Of a stretch of DNA of 64,000 bases, positions 25,186 through 33,106 are shown one piece after another. The stretch comes from Methanomicrobiales archaeon (GTDB taxonomy: Archaea; Halobacteriota; Methanomicrobia; Methanomicrobiales; Methanospirillaceae). The position numbers and the translations under genes were made by a program. A model generated the notes under the pieces. The model saw only the letters and a list, made by a program, of their open reading frames with translations. It did not search any database and was not told the DNA's origin. Location: assembly GCA_022841205.1 (NCBI GenBank), contig JALHCK010000004.1, positions 1 to 64,000 on the forward strand, given 5' to 3'. The first letter of the stretch is position 1, and each line of letters begins with the position of its first letter.

Positions 25186-25353
25186 ATGTTCAAGCCGAAT
25201 TATGGTGGTCCGAGAGATAGGCCGCCCCGGGAAATGACAAAAGTCATCTGTTCAGACTGTGGAAAGGAATGCGAGGTACCGTTCAAGCCAACCGAGGGAA
25301 GGCCGGTATACTGCAGGGAGTGCCTGCCCAAGCACAGGCGCCCCCGCTACTAA
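25186..25353 (+). CDS. CxxC-x17-CxxC zinc-ribbon protein (55 aa)
   Basis: Tiny cytoplasmic zinc protein: Cys22/25 (ICSDCGKEC) and Cys43/46 (YCREC) are separated by exactly 17 residues. This is the known CxxC-x17-CxxC family, common in methanogens, in which the segment between reads GKECEVPFKPTEGRPVY. The N- and C-termini are arginine/proline-rich, suggesting nucleic-acid or protein binding. The function is unknown. It is divergent from rubrerythrin across about 230 nt and carries an operator-like repeat just upstream. Confidence 0.85.
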   Translation: MFKPNYGGPRDRPPREMTKVICSDCGKECEVPFKPTEGRPVYCRECLPKHRRPRY

Positions 25354-25562
25354 CTATTTTTCTACTCCGGGCAGTTATCAACAAGTCCCGGTATTCCTGG
25401 GTAATTTTCAACGATTCCTTCCTTGAGCCGAGGGAACTCTGACGTTCGTTGTGCTACAATAATAGATCCTGTGCTCTTTCCCTTTTGTTTTTCCGGGAGT
25501 AAATAGCAACCCTTTTCTGGAACTGAGCCTGATATTCGGGGTATTAGTGTCGGGGGGAGCTT

Positions 25563-26231
25563 ATGAAACCGATGCGGGAGATTCGTGCACATGACCGGCC
25601 GAGAGAAAAGATCAGGACCCGGGGGCCAGGCAGCCTTTCCAACCAGGAACTGGTGGCGGCCATACTCGGGAGCGGTGGCCCGGGATATGATGTGAGGAGC
25701 CTTTCAAAGGAGATTGCCGGCATCGTAGAAGGGAGTCCGGATACCGTGTGTTTTGAGGCTCTCTCGCGTATCAACGGGGTCGGACCTGCCAAAGCGTCCC
25801 AGATCGTCGCTGCCCTTGAACTGGGGCGGCGGCTTTTTTCTCCGGATCAGTCTTCACAAAAAAAGATATCTTCTCCGGCCGATATCCTCCCCCACGTCGC
25901 ATTTCTCTCGGGAAAGAAGCAGGAACACTTTATCTGCATCACGCTCTCCGGTGCACATGAAGTCCTTGCCGTCCGGACGATCACCGTCGGCCTCCTCAAC
26001 CACAGCCTGGTCCATCCGCGTGAAGTCTTTGCCGATGCCATCACCGACCGGGCGGCGGCCATCATCTGCGTTCACAACCACCCGTCTGGAACGCTTGAGC
26101 CAAGCAGCCAGGATCTTGCCATCACCAGCCAGCTCGCCGATGCCGGGACCCTGCTCGGCATCCGTCTCCTCGACCACCTCATCATCTCTGATACCGGCTG
26201 GCTGTCCATGAAAGAACGGGGCCTCATGTGA
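25563..26231 (+). CDS. radC: RadC family JAB/JAMM-domain protein (222 aa)
   Basis: Full-length RadC-type protein. The N-terminal helix-hairpin-helix region (about 1-90) includes LSNQELVAAILGSGG and INGVGPAKASQIVAALELG. The C-terminal JAMM metallo-domain has HNHPSGTLEPSSQD, supplying the two His and the Asp. Despite the name, a role in DNA repair is not proven for this family. AGGGGGAGCTT-like sequence precedes the ATG. The last 8 nt overlap the end of the convergent flavoprotein gene. Confidence 0.93.
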   Translation: MKPMREIRAHDRPREKIRTRGPGSLSNQELVAAILGSGGPGYDVRSLSKEIAGIVEGSPDTVCFEALSRINGVGPAKASQIVAALELGRRLFSPDQSSQKKISSPADILPHVAFLSGKKQEHFICITLSGAHEVLAVRTITVGLLNHSLVHPREVFADAITDRAAAIICVHNHPSGTLEPSSQDLAITSQLADAGTLLGIRLLDHLIISDTGWLSMKERGLM

Positions 26232-26826
26232 CGCTTGACTGAAGGATTTGCCCCATCTCGTTTCCCTTCCGGTATGCCTCCTCCAGAAACTCCGGCCGGG
26301 TGCTCAGGTCCTGGATAGTATCCATATCCCTGATGAGCAGTTCTCCCCAGTATTTGACATCGATTATCTGGAAAAAGGCCCTGACCGTAAGTTTTGCCCC
26401 GTCAAAGACGAAAGGTACATTCATGCCGGAAATTCCAAGATACAGGCCGAGGCGGGATTTTCGCTTGCTTTCGGGGACCATCGGTTTTCCCCGCATGTAT
26501 TTTGCCATGAAGTAGACCTGGAACCGGTCCATGAAGGACTTCAGACGTCCGGGTATTCCCATGGTCATGACCGGTGTCGCAAGAATTACCCCGTCAATGT
26601 TCCGGAATTTCTCATATATTTCGGTTATATCGTCCTTCATCGCACATGTTTCATGCTCCCTGCAGTAGAAAATCTCCCGGCAGGAGCTGAACTCCAGGGT
26701 GGTCACCTCGATCTTTTCGACTTCGCACCCGGCATCAGACGCTCCACGGATCGCCTCTTCCAGCAACTTCGCTGTATTCCCCGAGAGTCTTGGGCTTCCA
26801 AGAAGGGCGATAATCTTTGCACCCAT
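26224..26826 (-). CDS. NADPH-dependent FMN reductase-type flavoprotein (200 aa)
   Basis: Flavodoxin-like FMN protein. IIALLGSPRLSGNTAKLLEE is the phosphate loop, ATPVMTMGIPGRLKSFMDR the second flavin contact, and LGISGMNVPFVFDG the third. It has three cysteines in SCREIFYCREHETCAMKDD but not the compact CxxCxxC cluster motif of true Isf proteins. The ATG at 26826 starts right before the fold, while the frame is open back to 27015. It looks like the closest intact relative of the remnant at 6403. The likely role is as an electron carrier in the redox island. Confidence 0.85.
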   Translation of the reverse strand: MGAKIIALLGSPRLSGNTAKLLEEAIRGASDAGCEVEKIEVTTLEFSSCREIFYCREHETCAMKDDITEIYEKFRNIDGVILATPVMTMGIPGRLKSFMDRFQVYFMAKYMRGKPMVPESKRKSRLGLYLGISGMNVPFVFDGAKLTVRAFFQIIDVKYWGELLIRDMDTIQDLSTRPEFLEEAYRKGNEMGQILQSSVT

Positions 26827-26968
26827 GTCTGAATGGTTTCCGGAAGAGACGGCATATAGTTTTGCAATTTTAACCTCCTGTTGAATCCGGGCTGAATAAT
26901 CCTTTATTTCCGTTTTTACACCGTTATTTGAAAGAAACAAAAGTGATATATAATTTCCCCAACCATAG

Positions 26969-27211
26969 TTGTGTTTGGTGATAAAACTGCCCGAGAAAGC
27001 GAAAGCCGGCGACAAGGTAGGCCCTGGAAAGTTCGTCTGCCTGGACTGCGGAAAGGAAATGGTACTTGATGCAGTCGAGCAGGATCTCAGGAAGTGCCCG
27101 CATTGTGCCTGTGAGCATTACCTGTGCTTCCCGATGACCCACATCCGCCCGGACATCAAGACACCGGAAGATGTAGAGAACCCGCCGAAGCGTGGAAAGA
27201 GCAACCTGTAA
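26969..27211 (+). CDS. Zinc-ribbon/rubredoxin-like small protein (80 aa)
   Basis: Two CxxC pairs (CLDC at 24-27 and CPHC at 43-46 when counted from TTG 26969) bind one metal. The arrangement FVCLDCGKEM...KCPHCACEHY is a zinc-ribbon or rubredoxin-like knuckle. The start could be TTG 26969 or GTG 26978. A TATA-like GATATATAATTT (26944-26955) is so close that the transcript would be leaderless or nearly so. It heads a run of redox genes (desulforedoxin, AhpD-like, peroxiredoxin, flavoproteins). The exact role is unknown. Confidence 0.75.
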   Translation: MCLVIKLPEKAKAGDKVGPGKFVCLDCGKEMVLDAVEQDLRKCPHCACEHYLCFPMTHIRPDIKTPEDVENPPKRGKSNL

Positions 27212-27354
27212 TACCTTCTCTTTGTGAGCGGAGGGTAAGGGCACGGGATACCCTCTGCCCTGGTACCGTCCCACATCAGTCCCGGACAGGTTACCTGCCC
27301 GGAGGATTATTTTAAAGTGTGCGTAAAGAACACCTCTCACTGGAGGTGTTTTAT

Positions 27355-27483
27355 TTGGTAAATGTCTCGAAAGAAGGTGAAGTGTACGAATGTGAAATCT
27401 GCGGCAATGTCGTAGTAGTCAAGGTCGCCGGAGGTGGCGAACTGGTCTGCTGCGGCCAGCCGATGAAGCTTCTGAAAGTGTGA
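27355..27483 (+). CDS. Desulforedoxin-like protein (42 aa)
   Basis: Very small iron protein. CEIC (Cys13, Cys16) and the adjacent pair CC (Cys32, Cys33) form the desulforedoxin centre, as in desulforedoxin or the N-terminal domain of desulfoferrodoxin. There is no superoxide-reductase domain, so it is a stand-alone electron carrier. The start is TTG at 27355, chosen because GGAGGTG lies 6 nt upstream; no ATG exists in the frame before the metal site. It is followed 7 nt later by the AhpD-like gene and should be co-transcribed with the peroxiredoxin. Confidence 0.85.
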   Translation: MVNVSKEGEVYECEICGNVVVVKVAGGGELVCCGQPMKLLKV

Positions 27484-27490
27484 TGGAAAT

Positions 27491-27841
27491 ATGGCAGGAA
27501 ACGACGAGTTGGAGGATCTCGAACAGATGATCGGGAAGGTGCCCAGGTTCTTCAAGGAACTGACGGTAAAGGACCCGAAGATGTACGAGATGGTGATGAA
27601 GCTCGAAGGACATATCTGGAACGATGGGGCGCTCACCCGTCAGACCAAGAAGCTCATCGCAATTGCCATTGCAGCATCTCTCCGCGATCAGCATGCAACA
27701 CGTGCCCAGATAGCCGGTGCCGAGAAGCTCGGCGTCACCAGGGCCGAAGTGGAGGAGGCTTTACGGGTAGCATTCCTGCTTGCCGGTATGCCGGCATACG
27801 TTTATGGAAAAGCGCAACTAGATGAAGTGATGAAGGAGTGA
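27491..27841 (+). CDS. AhpD-like/carboxymuconolactone decarboxylase family protein lacking catalytic cysteines (116 aa)
   Basis: All-helical CMD fold: GHIWNDGALTRQTKKLIAIA is the usual second helix, and VEEALRVAFLLAGMPAYVYG the C-terminal part. AhpD enzymes carry CxxCxxxH in the central helix. Here that helix reads ASLRDQHATRAQI, and the whole protein contains no cysteine. It therefore cannot act as a thiol peroxidase or reductase like AhpD. It sits between desulforedoxin and peroxiredoxin with 6-7 nt gaps, which points to a structural or unknown helper role. Confidence 0.88.
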   Translation: MAGNDELEDLEQMIGKVPRFFKELTVKDPKMYEMVMKLEGHIWNDGALTRQTKKLIAIAIAASLRDQHATRAQIAGAEKLGVTRAEVEEALRVAFLLAGMPAYVYGKAQLDEVMKE

Positions 27842-27847
27842 AAAACA

Positions 27848-28492
27848 ATGTGTGTAGGTGAATACGGCACCATGCCAATTCTCGGCGAGCCCGCCCCTGA
27901 CTTCGAGGCTGTCACGACCGATGGTATTATCAAACTCTCCCAGCTCAAGGGAAAATGGATCATCCTCTTTTCCCACCCTGCAGATTTCACACCGGTGTGC
28001 ACCACCGAATTCATGGCATTTGCCGGTGTCGCAGATGAGCTAAAGAGCATGAATGTGATGCTGATGGGCCTTTCCATCGACAGCGTCCACTCTCACCTGG
28101 CGTGGATCAAGAACGTCAAAGAGAAGATGGGCGTCGACATCCCATTCCCCATAATCGCCGACCTCGATATGAAGGTTGCAAAGAAGTACGGAATGCTGCA
28201 TCCCGGCCAGAGCTCGACGGCAACAATCAGGGCGGTCTTTTTCATCGATGATAAGGGTATTCTTCGCGCAATGCTCTACTACCCGATGCAAAATGGCCGG
28301 TATATCCCGGAGATCATGAGGCTGGTCAAGGCTCTTCAGTTCACTGACAAGCACAATGTCGCAACCCCGGCAAACTGGCAGCCCGGAGACAAGGTTATCG
28401 TCCCGGCACCAAAGAACAAGGCCGAGATGGACAAACGGCTCACTGAAGGCTACGAATGCAAAGACTGGTATTTGTGTTACAAGAAAATCTGA
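27848..28492 (+). CDS. Peroxiredoxin, archaeal Prx6-like (214 aa)
   Basis: Reduces peroxides. The peroxidatic cysteine is Cys51 in HPADFTPVCTTEF. The C-terminal Cys204 and Cys210 (ECKDWYLCYKK) match the extra pair of archaeal peroxiredoxins that serve as resolving cysteines. Length fits the long Prx6/AhpC-TSA archaeal type. GGAGTG lies 8 nt before the ATG at 27848; an ATG at codon 9 is also possible. Reductant candidates sit nearby: the Grx-TrxR fusion, desulforedoxin and flavoproteins. Confidence 0.95.
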   Translation: MCVGEYGTMPILGEPAPDFEAVTTDGIIKLSQLKGKWIILFSHPADFTPVCTTEFMAFAGVADELKSMNVMLMGLSIDSVHSHLAWIKNVKEKMGVDIPFPIIADLDMKVAKKYGMLHPGQSSTATIRAVFFIDDKGILRAMLYYPMQNGRYIPEIMRLVKALQFTDKHNVATPANWQPGDKVIVPAPKNKAEMDKRLTEGYECKDWYLCYKKI

Positions 28493-28600
28493 TCTTCTTT
28501 TTTCGTTCTTCCTGATACGCCGGCCAGGAAACAGACCCACGTTCCTGAGTCCTGCCGCAAGTACCCTATCATTATAACCTCTCCGATAAATCCCTTCATC

Positions 28601-29215
28601 ATGCCCGTGAAAGTCCTTGCCTTTGCCGGGAGCCCCCGCAGGCACGGCAACTCCGAGACGCTGCTGGACTGGGTCATCGATGCCATGGCGCAGGATCCTG
28701 AAGTCGATGTGGAGAAGGTGGTGCTGGTTGAGGCAAATGTCAATTTCTGCCGGGGGTGCAATGCCTGCGAGAAGCTGAACAGGTGCGTACAGCGGGATGG
28801 AATGGATTACCTCCATGACCGGATAATCGATGCCGATGTCATCATCCTCGCAGCCCCGATATTCTGCATGGGGGTCTGTGCACAGGCCAAGGCGCTGATC
28901 GACAGGTTCCAGGTCTTCCGGTCGAGGAAATTTGTCCTCAGGCTTCCCATTGTGCCACCGGAGAGGAAAGGCAAGCGGCTCGGCATATTTCTCTCGACCG
29001 CCGGGCAGAACTGGGATAACGTCTTTGACGGAGCGGTCCCTTCGGTCAAGTGCTTCTTCCATGTCATCGAGGTGAAGGACAAGGATATCTATTACCTGAT
29101 GGTGAATAATGTTGACGAAAAGGGAGCCATTCTCAGCCATCCAACTGCAAAGCGGGACGCTGAACGCCTTGCCCGGGAAGTAATCGCTGAGGTTAAGGCA
29201 CGCCTTGCGGGGTGA
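28601..29215 (+). CDS. Iron-sulfur flavoprotein (Isf-like) 1 (204 aa)
   Basis: Flavodoxin-fold FMN protein with an extra 4Fe-4S site. FAGSPRRHGNSETLLDWV is the FMN loop. The cysteine group CRGCNACEKLNRC (CxxCxxCx5C) matches the compact cluster motif of Methanosarcina Isf. LSTAGQNWDNVFDGAVPSVK is the third flavin loop. Isf homologues reduce O2 or H2O2 using ferredoxin electrons, which fits the island. A TATA-like CATTATAAC ends about 25 nt before the ATG, implying a leaderless mRNA. The stop overlaps the next gene by GTGA. Confidence 0.9.
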   Translation: MPVKVLAFAGSPRRHGNSETLLDWVIDAMAQDPEVDVEKVVLVEANVNFCRGCNACEKLNRCVQRDGMDYLHDRIIDADVIILAAPIFCMGVCAQAKALIDRFQVFRSRKFVLRLPIVPPERKGKRLGIFLSTAGQNWDNVFDGAVPSVKCFFHVIEVKDKDIYYLMVNNVDEKGAILSHPTAKRDAERLAREVIAEVKARLAG

Positions 29216-29838
29216 GCGCCATGGCCGTCAGCGTTCTCGGCATTTCAGGAAGTCCCCACCGGCATGGAAACACCGAGACCCTCCTCGACGCATTCCTCGA
29301 AGGGACAAAAAACGCCGGTGCATCGGTTGAGAAGGTCGTGCTCAGGGAGCTGGATTATGCCCCATGCCAGGGGTGTAACGTCTGCCATAAAACCGGGGTC
29401 TGCATAGTTCACGATGATGCTCCCCCACTGTTTGACCGGATCCTTTCGGTTGACTGCCTTGCCGTGGCATCGCCCATCTACACCATGGGTATCACCGCTG
29501 AACTCAAGGGGCTCATCGACCGGGCACAATACATCTGGGCACGTAAGTTTGTCCAAAAAACACTCTACTTCTCCCACGAGCATATACGGTGTCACAAGGG
29601 CGTCTTCATCTCCACGGCCGGGCTCTCCTGGGACAACGTTTTTGATGCCGCATTCCCGGCTATTACGGCGTTCTTCAACACCCTGGGTTTTGAATATTAC
29701 GACAATATCATTGCCAACAACATGGACCAGTATAAGGGAGTCCGTGGCCATCCTACCGCACTCACCGAGGCCCGTGAGAAAGGCCACCAGGTGATCAGGG
29801 TCATTGGAGACCTTAAAAGACGTCCCGGGAAGGACTGA
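29212..29838 (+). CDS. Iron-sulfur flavoprotein (Isf-like) 2 (208 aa)
   Basis: Paralogue of the preceding gene with the same layout. ISGSPHRHGNTETLLDAF is the FMN loop, CQGCNVCHKTGVC (CxxCxxCx4C) the compact cluster motif, SPIYTMGITAELKGLIDR the second contact, and FISTAGLSWDNVFDAAFPAI the third. The start is GTG at 29212 in a 4-nt overlap with gene 1, or ATG at 29221. The pair may form heterodimers or serve different partners; this is inference from tandem placement. Confidence 0.9.
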   Translation: MSAMAVSVLGISGSPHRHGNTETLLDAFLEGTKNAGASVEKVVLRELDYAPCQGCNVCHKTGVCIVHDDAPPLFDRILSVDCLAVASPIYTMGITAELKGLIDRAQYIWARKFVQKTLYFSHEHIRCHKGVFISTAGLSWDNVFDAAFPAITAFFNTLGFEYYDNIIANNMDQYKGVRGHPTALTEAREKGHQVIRVIGDLKRRPGKD

Positions 29839-30016
29839 TTCCCGTTTTTCCTTTTTGTTGTCATTCCGGACATACGATGACGATCACATCCCTCTTTGCC
29901 AGTGTTGCCGATGGCGGTGCGGATTTCATGGACAGAGTCCGGATTGACCCCCCCGGGTGTCCCTGTTACCATTTCGCAGTCTGAAAATCGCGTGAAAAAA
30001 AGGTCAGGAACTGGTT

Positions 30017-30673
30017 CTACAGGAAAACCGGGTAGAACGTGGTGATGAGGATTCCGAAAGAGGCAATGATCAGGACCGCAAAAATCGCCGGGTTCCAGGC
30101 TAGCACCTTGCGGCCGTCCAGCACGCTGACCGGCAGCATGTTGAACGAGGCAATCATGGCATTCACCTGGAGGCCGACCATGCCGGTCAGGGAGAGGAGC
30201 TGCCCCCACCACGCTGTTGGGCCGAGCCATGCGGTGAGCGCAAGCACGAATGCGAAAGGTATGCAGAGCAGCAGGTTGGTAACCGGCCCGGCTGCTGATA
30301 TCTTCCCGTTCTGCTCCCTGGTGACCCCTGCACCATAGATCAGGGTGGCACCGGGAGCCGCGAAGACCACCCCGACAAGTGCGGCGAGAACTACTGCAAC
30401 GAGCAGCATAAGATTATCCTTCCGAAACTCAGCCCAGTAGCCGTAGTGCATGGCAGTAAACTTATGCGCAAGCTCGTGGAGGACGAAGCCCACGCCCACG
30501 GTCACCATGGAGAGGATCAGGTACAGGAGGTATCTTCCCAATGGTATCTCCATCGCGGGGCTTCCCATCCATACCCCGACTCCTCCTGAGAAGGCCAGAG
30601 AGAATGCAATGGAGATCGCCAGCCAGGCAATAACAAGGTCGAACCGTTCCCTCCGTGAGATACGTTCAAGCAT
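30017..30673 (-). CDS. Site-2 protease family (M50) membrane metalloprotease (218 aa)
   Basis: Intramembrane zinc protease with about six helices. VLHELAHKFTAMHYG provides HExxH in a membrane segment. FNMLPVSVLDGRKVLAWN near the C-terminus provides the conserved Asp of the (N/D)xxP...DG motif. No PDZ domain is present, as in many archaeal M50 proteins. The substrate is unknown. It is divergent from the chorismate mutase gene. The preceding 180 nt (29839-30016) show no gene. Confidence 0.88.
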   Translation of the reverse strand: MLERISRRERFDLVIAWLAISIAFSLAFSGGVGVWMGSPAMEIPLGRYLLYLILSMVTVGVGFVLHELAHKFTAMHYGYWAEFRKDNLMLLVAVVLAALVGVVFAAPGATLIYGAGVTREQNGKISAAGPVTNLLLCIPFAFVLALTAWLGPTAWWGQLLSLTGMVGLQVNAMIASFNMLPVSVLDGRKVLAWNPAIFAVLIIASFGILITTFYPVFL

Positions 30674-30766
30674 GGAATTCTCCTAGATCTCTTGAGTTGT
30701 TGTGGCATATGTCTTGTGGAGCAGGCCGTCATGTTTTTAATCCCGGGAGAGCCCGTATTATGTGCT

Positions 30767-31051
30767 ATGCCCATTGAAGCCTTGCGAGAGCAGATCGACA
30801 GGATCGACCTGGAGATCATCGACCTGATCGCCGAACGCCAGAAGCTTGCCGGCAGGATCGCTCTTGTAAAAACGAACGAAGGGCTTCCGATACATGATCC
30901 GAAACGGACGCGGGAGGTACTTGATGCCGCCTTCAATTCCGCTGTCGAGAAGGCAATCAATCCCGTCTTTGTCCGGAAGGTCTTCGAACTGCTGATCGAG
31001 ATGAGCGAAGAGCGCCAGAGAGAGTGCTCGGGAGAGGGAAACCTCCCCTGA
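30767..31051 (+). CDS. Chorismate mutase, AroQ type (94 aa)
   Basis: Converts chorismate to prephenate for Phe/Tyr. The sequence is all helical with ALREQIDRIDLEIIDLIAER, LAGRIALVK and RTREVLDAAF, the AroQ helix 1 and 2 pattern (R, D, R, K). The ATG at 30767 is chosen over 30692: a TATA-like GTTTTTAATCC at about 30733-30743 would make it leaderless, and the domain begins there. It is convergent with the CcdA-type gene by 6 nt. Confidence 0.9.
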   Translation: MPIEALREQIDRIDLEIIDLIAERQKLAGRIALVKTNEGLPIHDPKRTREVLDAAFNSAVEKAINPVFVRKVFELLIEMSEERQRECSGEGNLP

Positions 31052-31057
31052 CAGGGT

Positions 31058-32230
31058 TCAGAGGATTTCAATTAGAAGGATTATCCCAAGGAATATCATC
31101 ACCGCTCCCATGACAAACCGCACCGGCTTTCTCGACCCGGTCCTCCATTCCTCCAGTCGCTCAACGGGAAGGCCAAAGGTGCATATCCCGAGGATCACGA
31201 TGAGTGGCAGGACAAAGAAGAGGTTATAGACAAGGAGATACGGGATGCCCTCGACAACAGTCACCCTGCTGGAGAGAAGGGAGAGGATTGCAAGGTAAAT
31301 TCCTCCTGTGCACGGAAGCTCAAACATCCCTACCAGAATGCCGACGATAAATGCTCCCGGCACCGAGGCCTTGCTGAGAGCGCGGCTGATGATTTTTTTC
31401 TTTGATTCGGGAATCGAAAGGATTGACTGACCGTTTCCGGTACCGAATACGGAAAGGATGCTGATCGTCCCTGCACCAAGCGCAACGACTGCGGCAATGG
31501 ACGAGATCAACCGGGAGATGCCGGCAGACTGGATGATGGAAAACAATCCAAGGCCGGAAAGGAAATAAAACGTGAAAACTGCACTGATAAAGACCATGCC
31601 CACCGCGAGCATCTTTTTCCGCGATTCCAGGGATACTAGGGTTACGAGAAGGAATATCAATACGGAAAAGGCGCACGGGTTGATGCCGTCAACCAGGGCC
31701 GAAACTATGACCAGTGGAAGGGTCAGTTCTGCTCCTTCAGGCAGGCTTGACGGAGGACGGGGTGCAGGTTGTGTGGTGAGGGTCGTATTGACCGCATCGT
31801 ACAGGCCATTGATGATTTCATCGGCACCCGAGAGCGTTGTATATCCAACAAAAACGGTTGGTACAGGTGCAAAACTCGCGCCGTAATAGTCTTTAAACGC
31901 CTTGAACAGGAAAAGATTCTCATCACTCTGGCGGATATCGATGGATATTACAGTTACCTCCGGATGACTTGCGGCAAAGTCCTGAATAAACGATACGGCA
32001 CCTAGGCACTCACCGCAGTTCGTATTGTAGAAAAAATAGACAACCGGTTTTCCATCCTGCATGAGAACCGGAGAGAATACGGGTTCTGATCCAGGTGACT
32101 TTGAAAGGGATGGTGATGGCCCGGGAAGGGCCTCTGCAACAGCTGGAGAGATAACCAGGAAAAGGAAGAGCAATACCAGTACGGGCATTCCCCGTGGTTT
32201 TTCCCTCCTCTTTCCGGTCGTTCGTATCAT
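31058..32230 (-). CDS. Thioredoxin-fold/CcdA (DsbD-like) membrane fusion protein (390 aa)
   Basis: Moves reducing power across the membrane. A signal segment (about 15-33) is followed by an external thioredoxin-like domain with FFYNTNCGECLG (Cys72, Cys75). A CcdA/DsbD transmembrane part of about six helices begins near 175. It holds the two membrane cysteines in DGINPCAFSVL and FELPCTGGIYLAI. Bacterial DsbD splits these functions with an extra N-terminal domain; here only the thioredoxin fold and the CcdA core are joined. Likely substrates are exported thiol proteins or cytochrome-like factors, unknown here. Confidence 0.87.
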   Translation of the reverse strand: MIRTTGKRREKPRGMPVLVLLFLFLVISPAVAEALPGPSPSLSKSPGSEPVFSPVLMQDGKPVVYFFYNTNCGECLGAVSFIQDFAASHPEVTVISIDIRQSDENLFLFKAFKDYYGASFAPVPTVFVGYTTLSGADEIINGLYDAVNTTLTTQPAPRPPSSLPEGAELTLPLVIVSALVDGINPCAFSVLIFLLVTLVSLESRKKMLAVGMVFISAVFTFYFLSGLGLFSIIQSAGISRLISSIAAVVALGAGTISILSVFGTGNGQSILSIPESKKKIISRALSKASVPGAFIVGILVGMFELPCTGGIYLAILSLLSSRVTVVEGIPYLLVYNLFFVLPLIVILGICTFGLPVERLEEWRTGSRKPVRFVMGAVMIFLGIILLIEIL

Positions 32231-32233
32231 GAT

Positions 32234-33106
32234 TCAGTCGTGAAAGATCATGGTCCCCACACCCTCATCGGTAAACATCTCGAGGAGAAGGTTATGAGGT
32301 TTGTTTCCGTTGATGACATGGCCATAGGCGACACCGGCCTTGACGGCATTAACGATTGAGGATACCTTTGGGATCATACCTTCACTCACCACGCCGCGGG
32401 AGATCAACGATTCTGCTTCTGTTGCCCTGATGCGTTGATACACCACGGTACGCTCCCTATCCATAATCCCTTCCACATCGGTCATGTTGATGAGCTTGTA
32501 GGCGTTGAGTGCCCGGGCGATCTCCCCGGCAGCAGTATCGGCATTGATATTCAGGCTCTGGCCATTCCGGTCGATGGCAAGTGGCGCGATCACCGGGATA
32601 TAGCGATTATCCAGCAGGGTATGAAGTACAGCTGGATTTATCTCCTCAATCTCCCCCACGTGGCCAAGATCGACTTCCTCTTCTTTTCCCCCGATGCTTA
32701 CCTTCTGCGGCGTCATGCGGCGTGCAACAATGAGGCTCCCATCGTTGCCGGAAATTCCAACCGCTTTGCCACCGCATTTGGCGATCAGGGAGATGATATT
32801 GTTGTTGATCTTGCCGACAAGGACCATCTGGGCGATTTCAAGGGTTTCCTCATCGGTAATCCTGAGACCGGCCACGAACTTTGGCTCCTTGCCCATGGCC
32901 TTCATCTTCTCGGTTATCTCAGGGCCGCCGCCGTGCACCAGTACTACCCTGATCCCCACCAGCTCCAGCAAAACGACATCGCTGATCGCCGTCTCGAGAA
33001 TGGCGGAATCGACCATTGCATGCCCTCCGAGCTTGATGACCATTGTTTTCCCGTGAAATTTCTGGATGTAGGGCAAGGCTTCGGTCAGCACCTCCTCACG
33101 TTTCAT
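32234..33106 (-). CDS. argB: Acetylglutamate kinase (290 aa)
   Basis: Second step of arginine (ornithine) synthesis. The phosphate loop IKLGGHAMVDS, then VLVHGGGPEITEKMK, ISGNDGSLIVA and NINADTAAGEIA are the family signatures; the length is typical. It overlaps argJ by 4 nt and is the last gene of the argC-CBS-argJ-argB operon. There is no N-terminal arginine-sensing helix that I can clearly identify. Confidence 0.96.
   Translation of the reverse strand: MKREEVLTEALPYIQKFHGKTMVIKLGGHAMVDSAILETAISDVVLLELVGIRVVLVHGGGPEITEKMKAMGKEPKFVAGLRITDEETLEIAQMVLVGKINNNIISLIAKCGGKAVGISGNDGSLIVARRMTPQKVSIGGKEEEVDLGHVGEIEEINPAVLHTLLDNRYIPVIAPLAIDRNGQSLNINADTAAGEIARALNAYKLINMTDVEGIMDRERTVVYQRIRATEAESLISRGVVSEGMIPKVSSIVNAVKAGVAYGHVINGNKPHNLLLEMFTDEGVGTMIFHD

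Noticed and set aside
27301..27354. CACCTCTCACTGGAGGTG hairpin before desulforedoxin as a riboswitch
   Set aside because: The short stem CACCTC/GAGGTG simply includes the ribosome-binding site; it could hide it, but there is not enough structure to call a riboswitch.
28040..29140. Long open frame antisense to the peroxiredoxin and first Isf genes (366 codons)
   Set aside because: It runs opposite two well-supported genes, has histidine/aspartate-rich shadow composition and no family motif.
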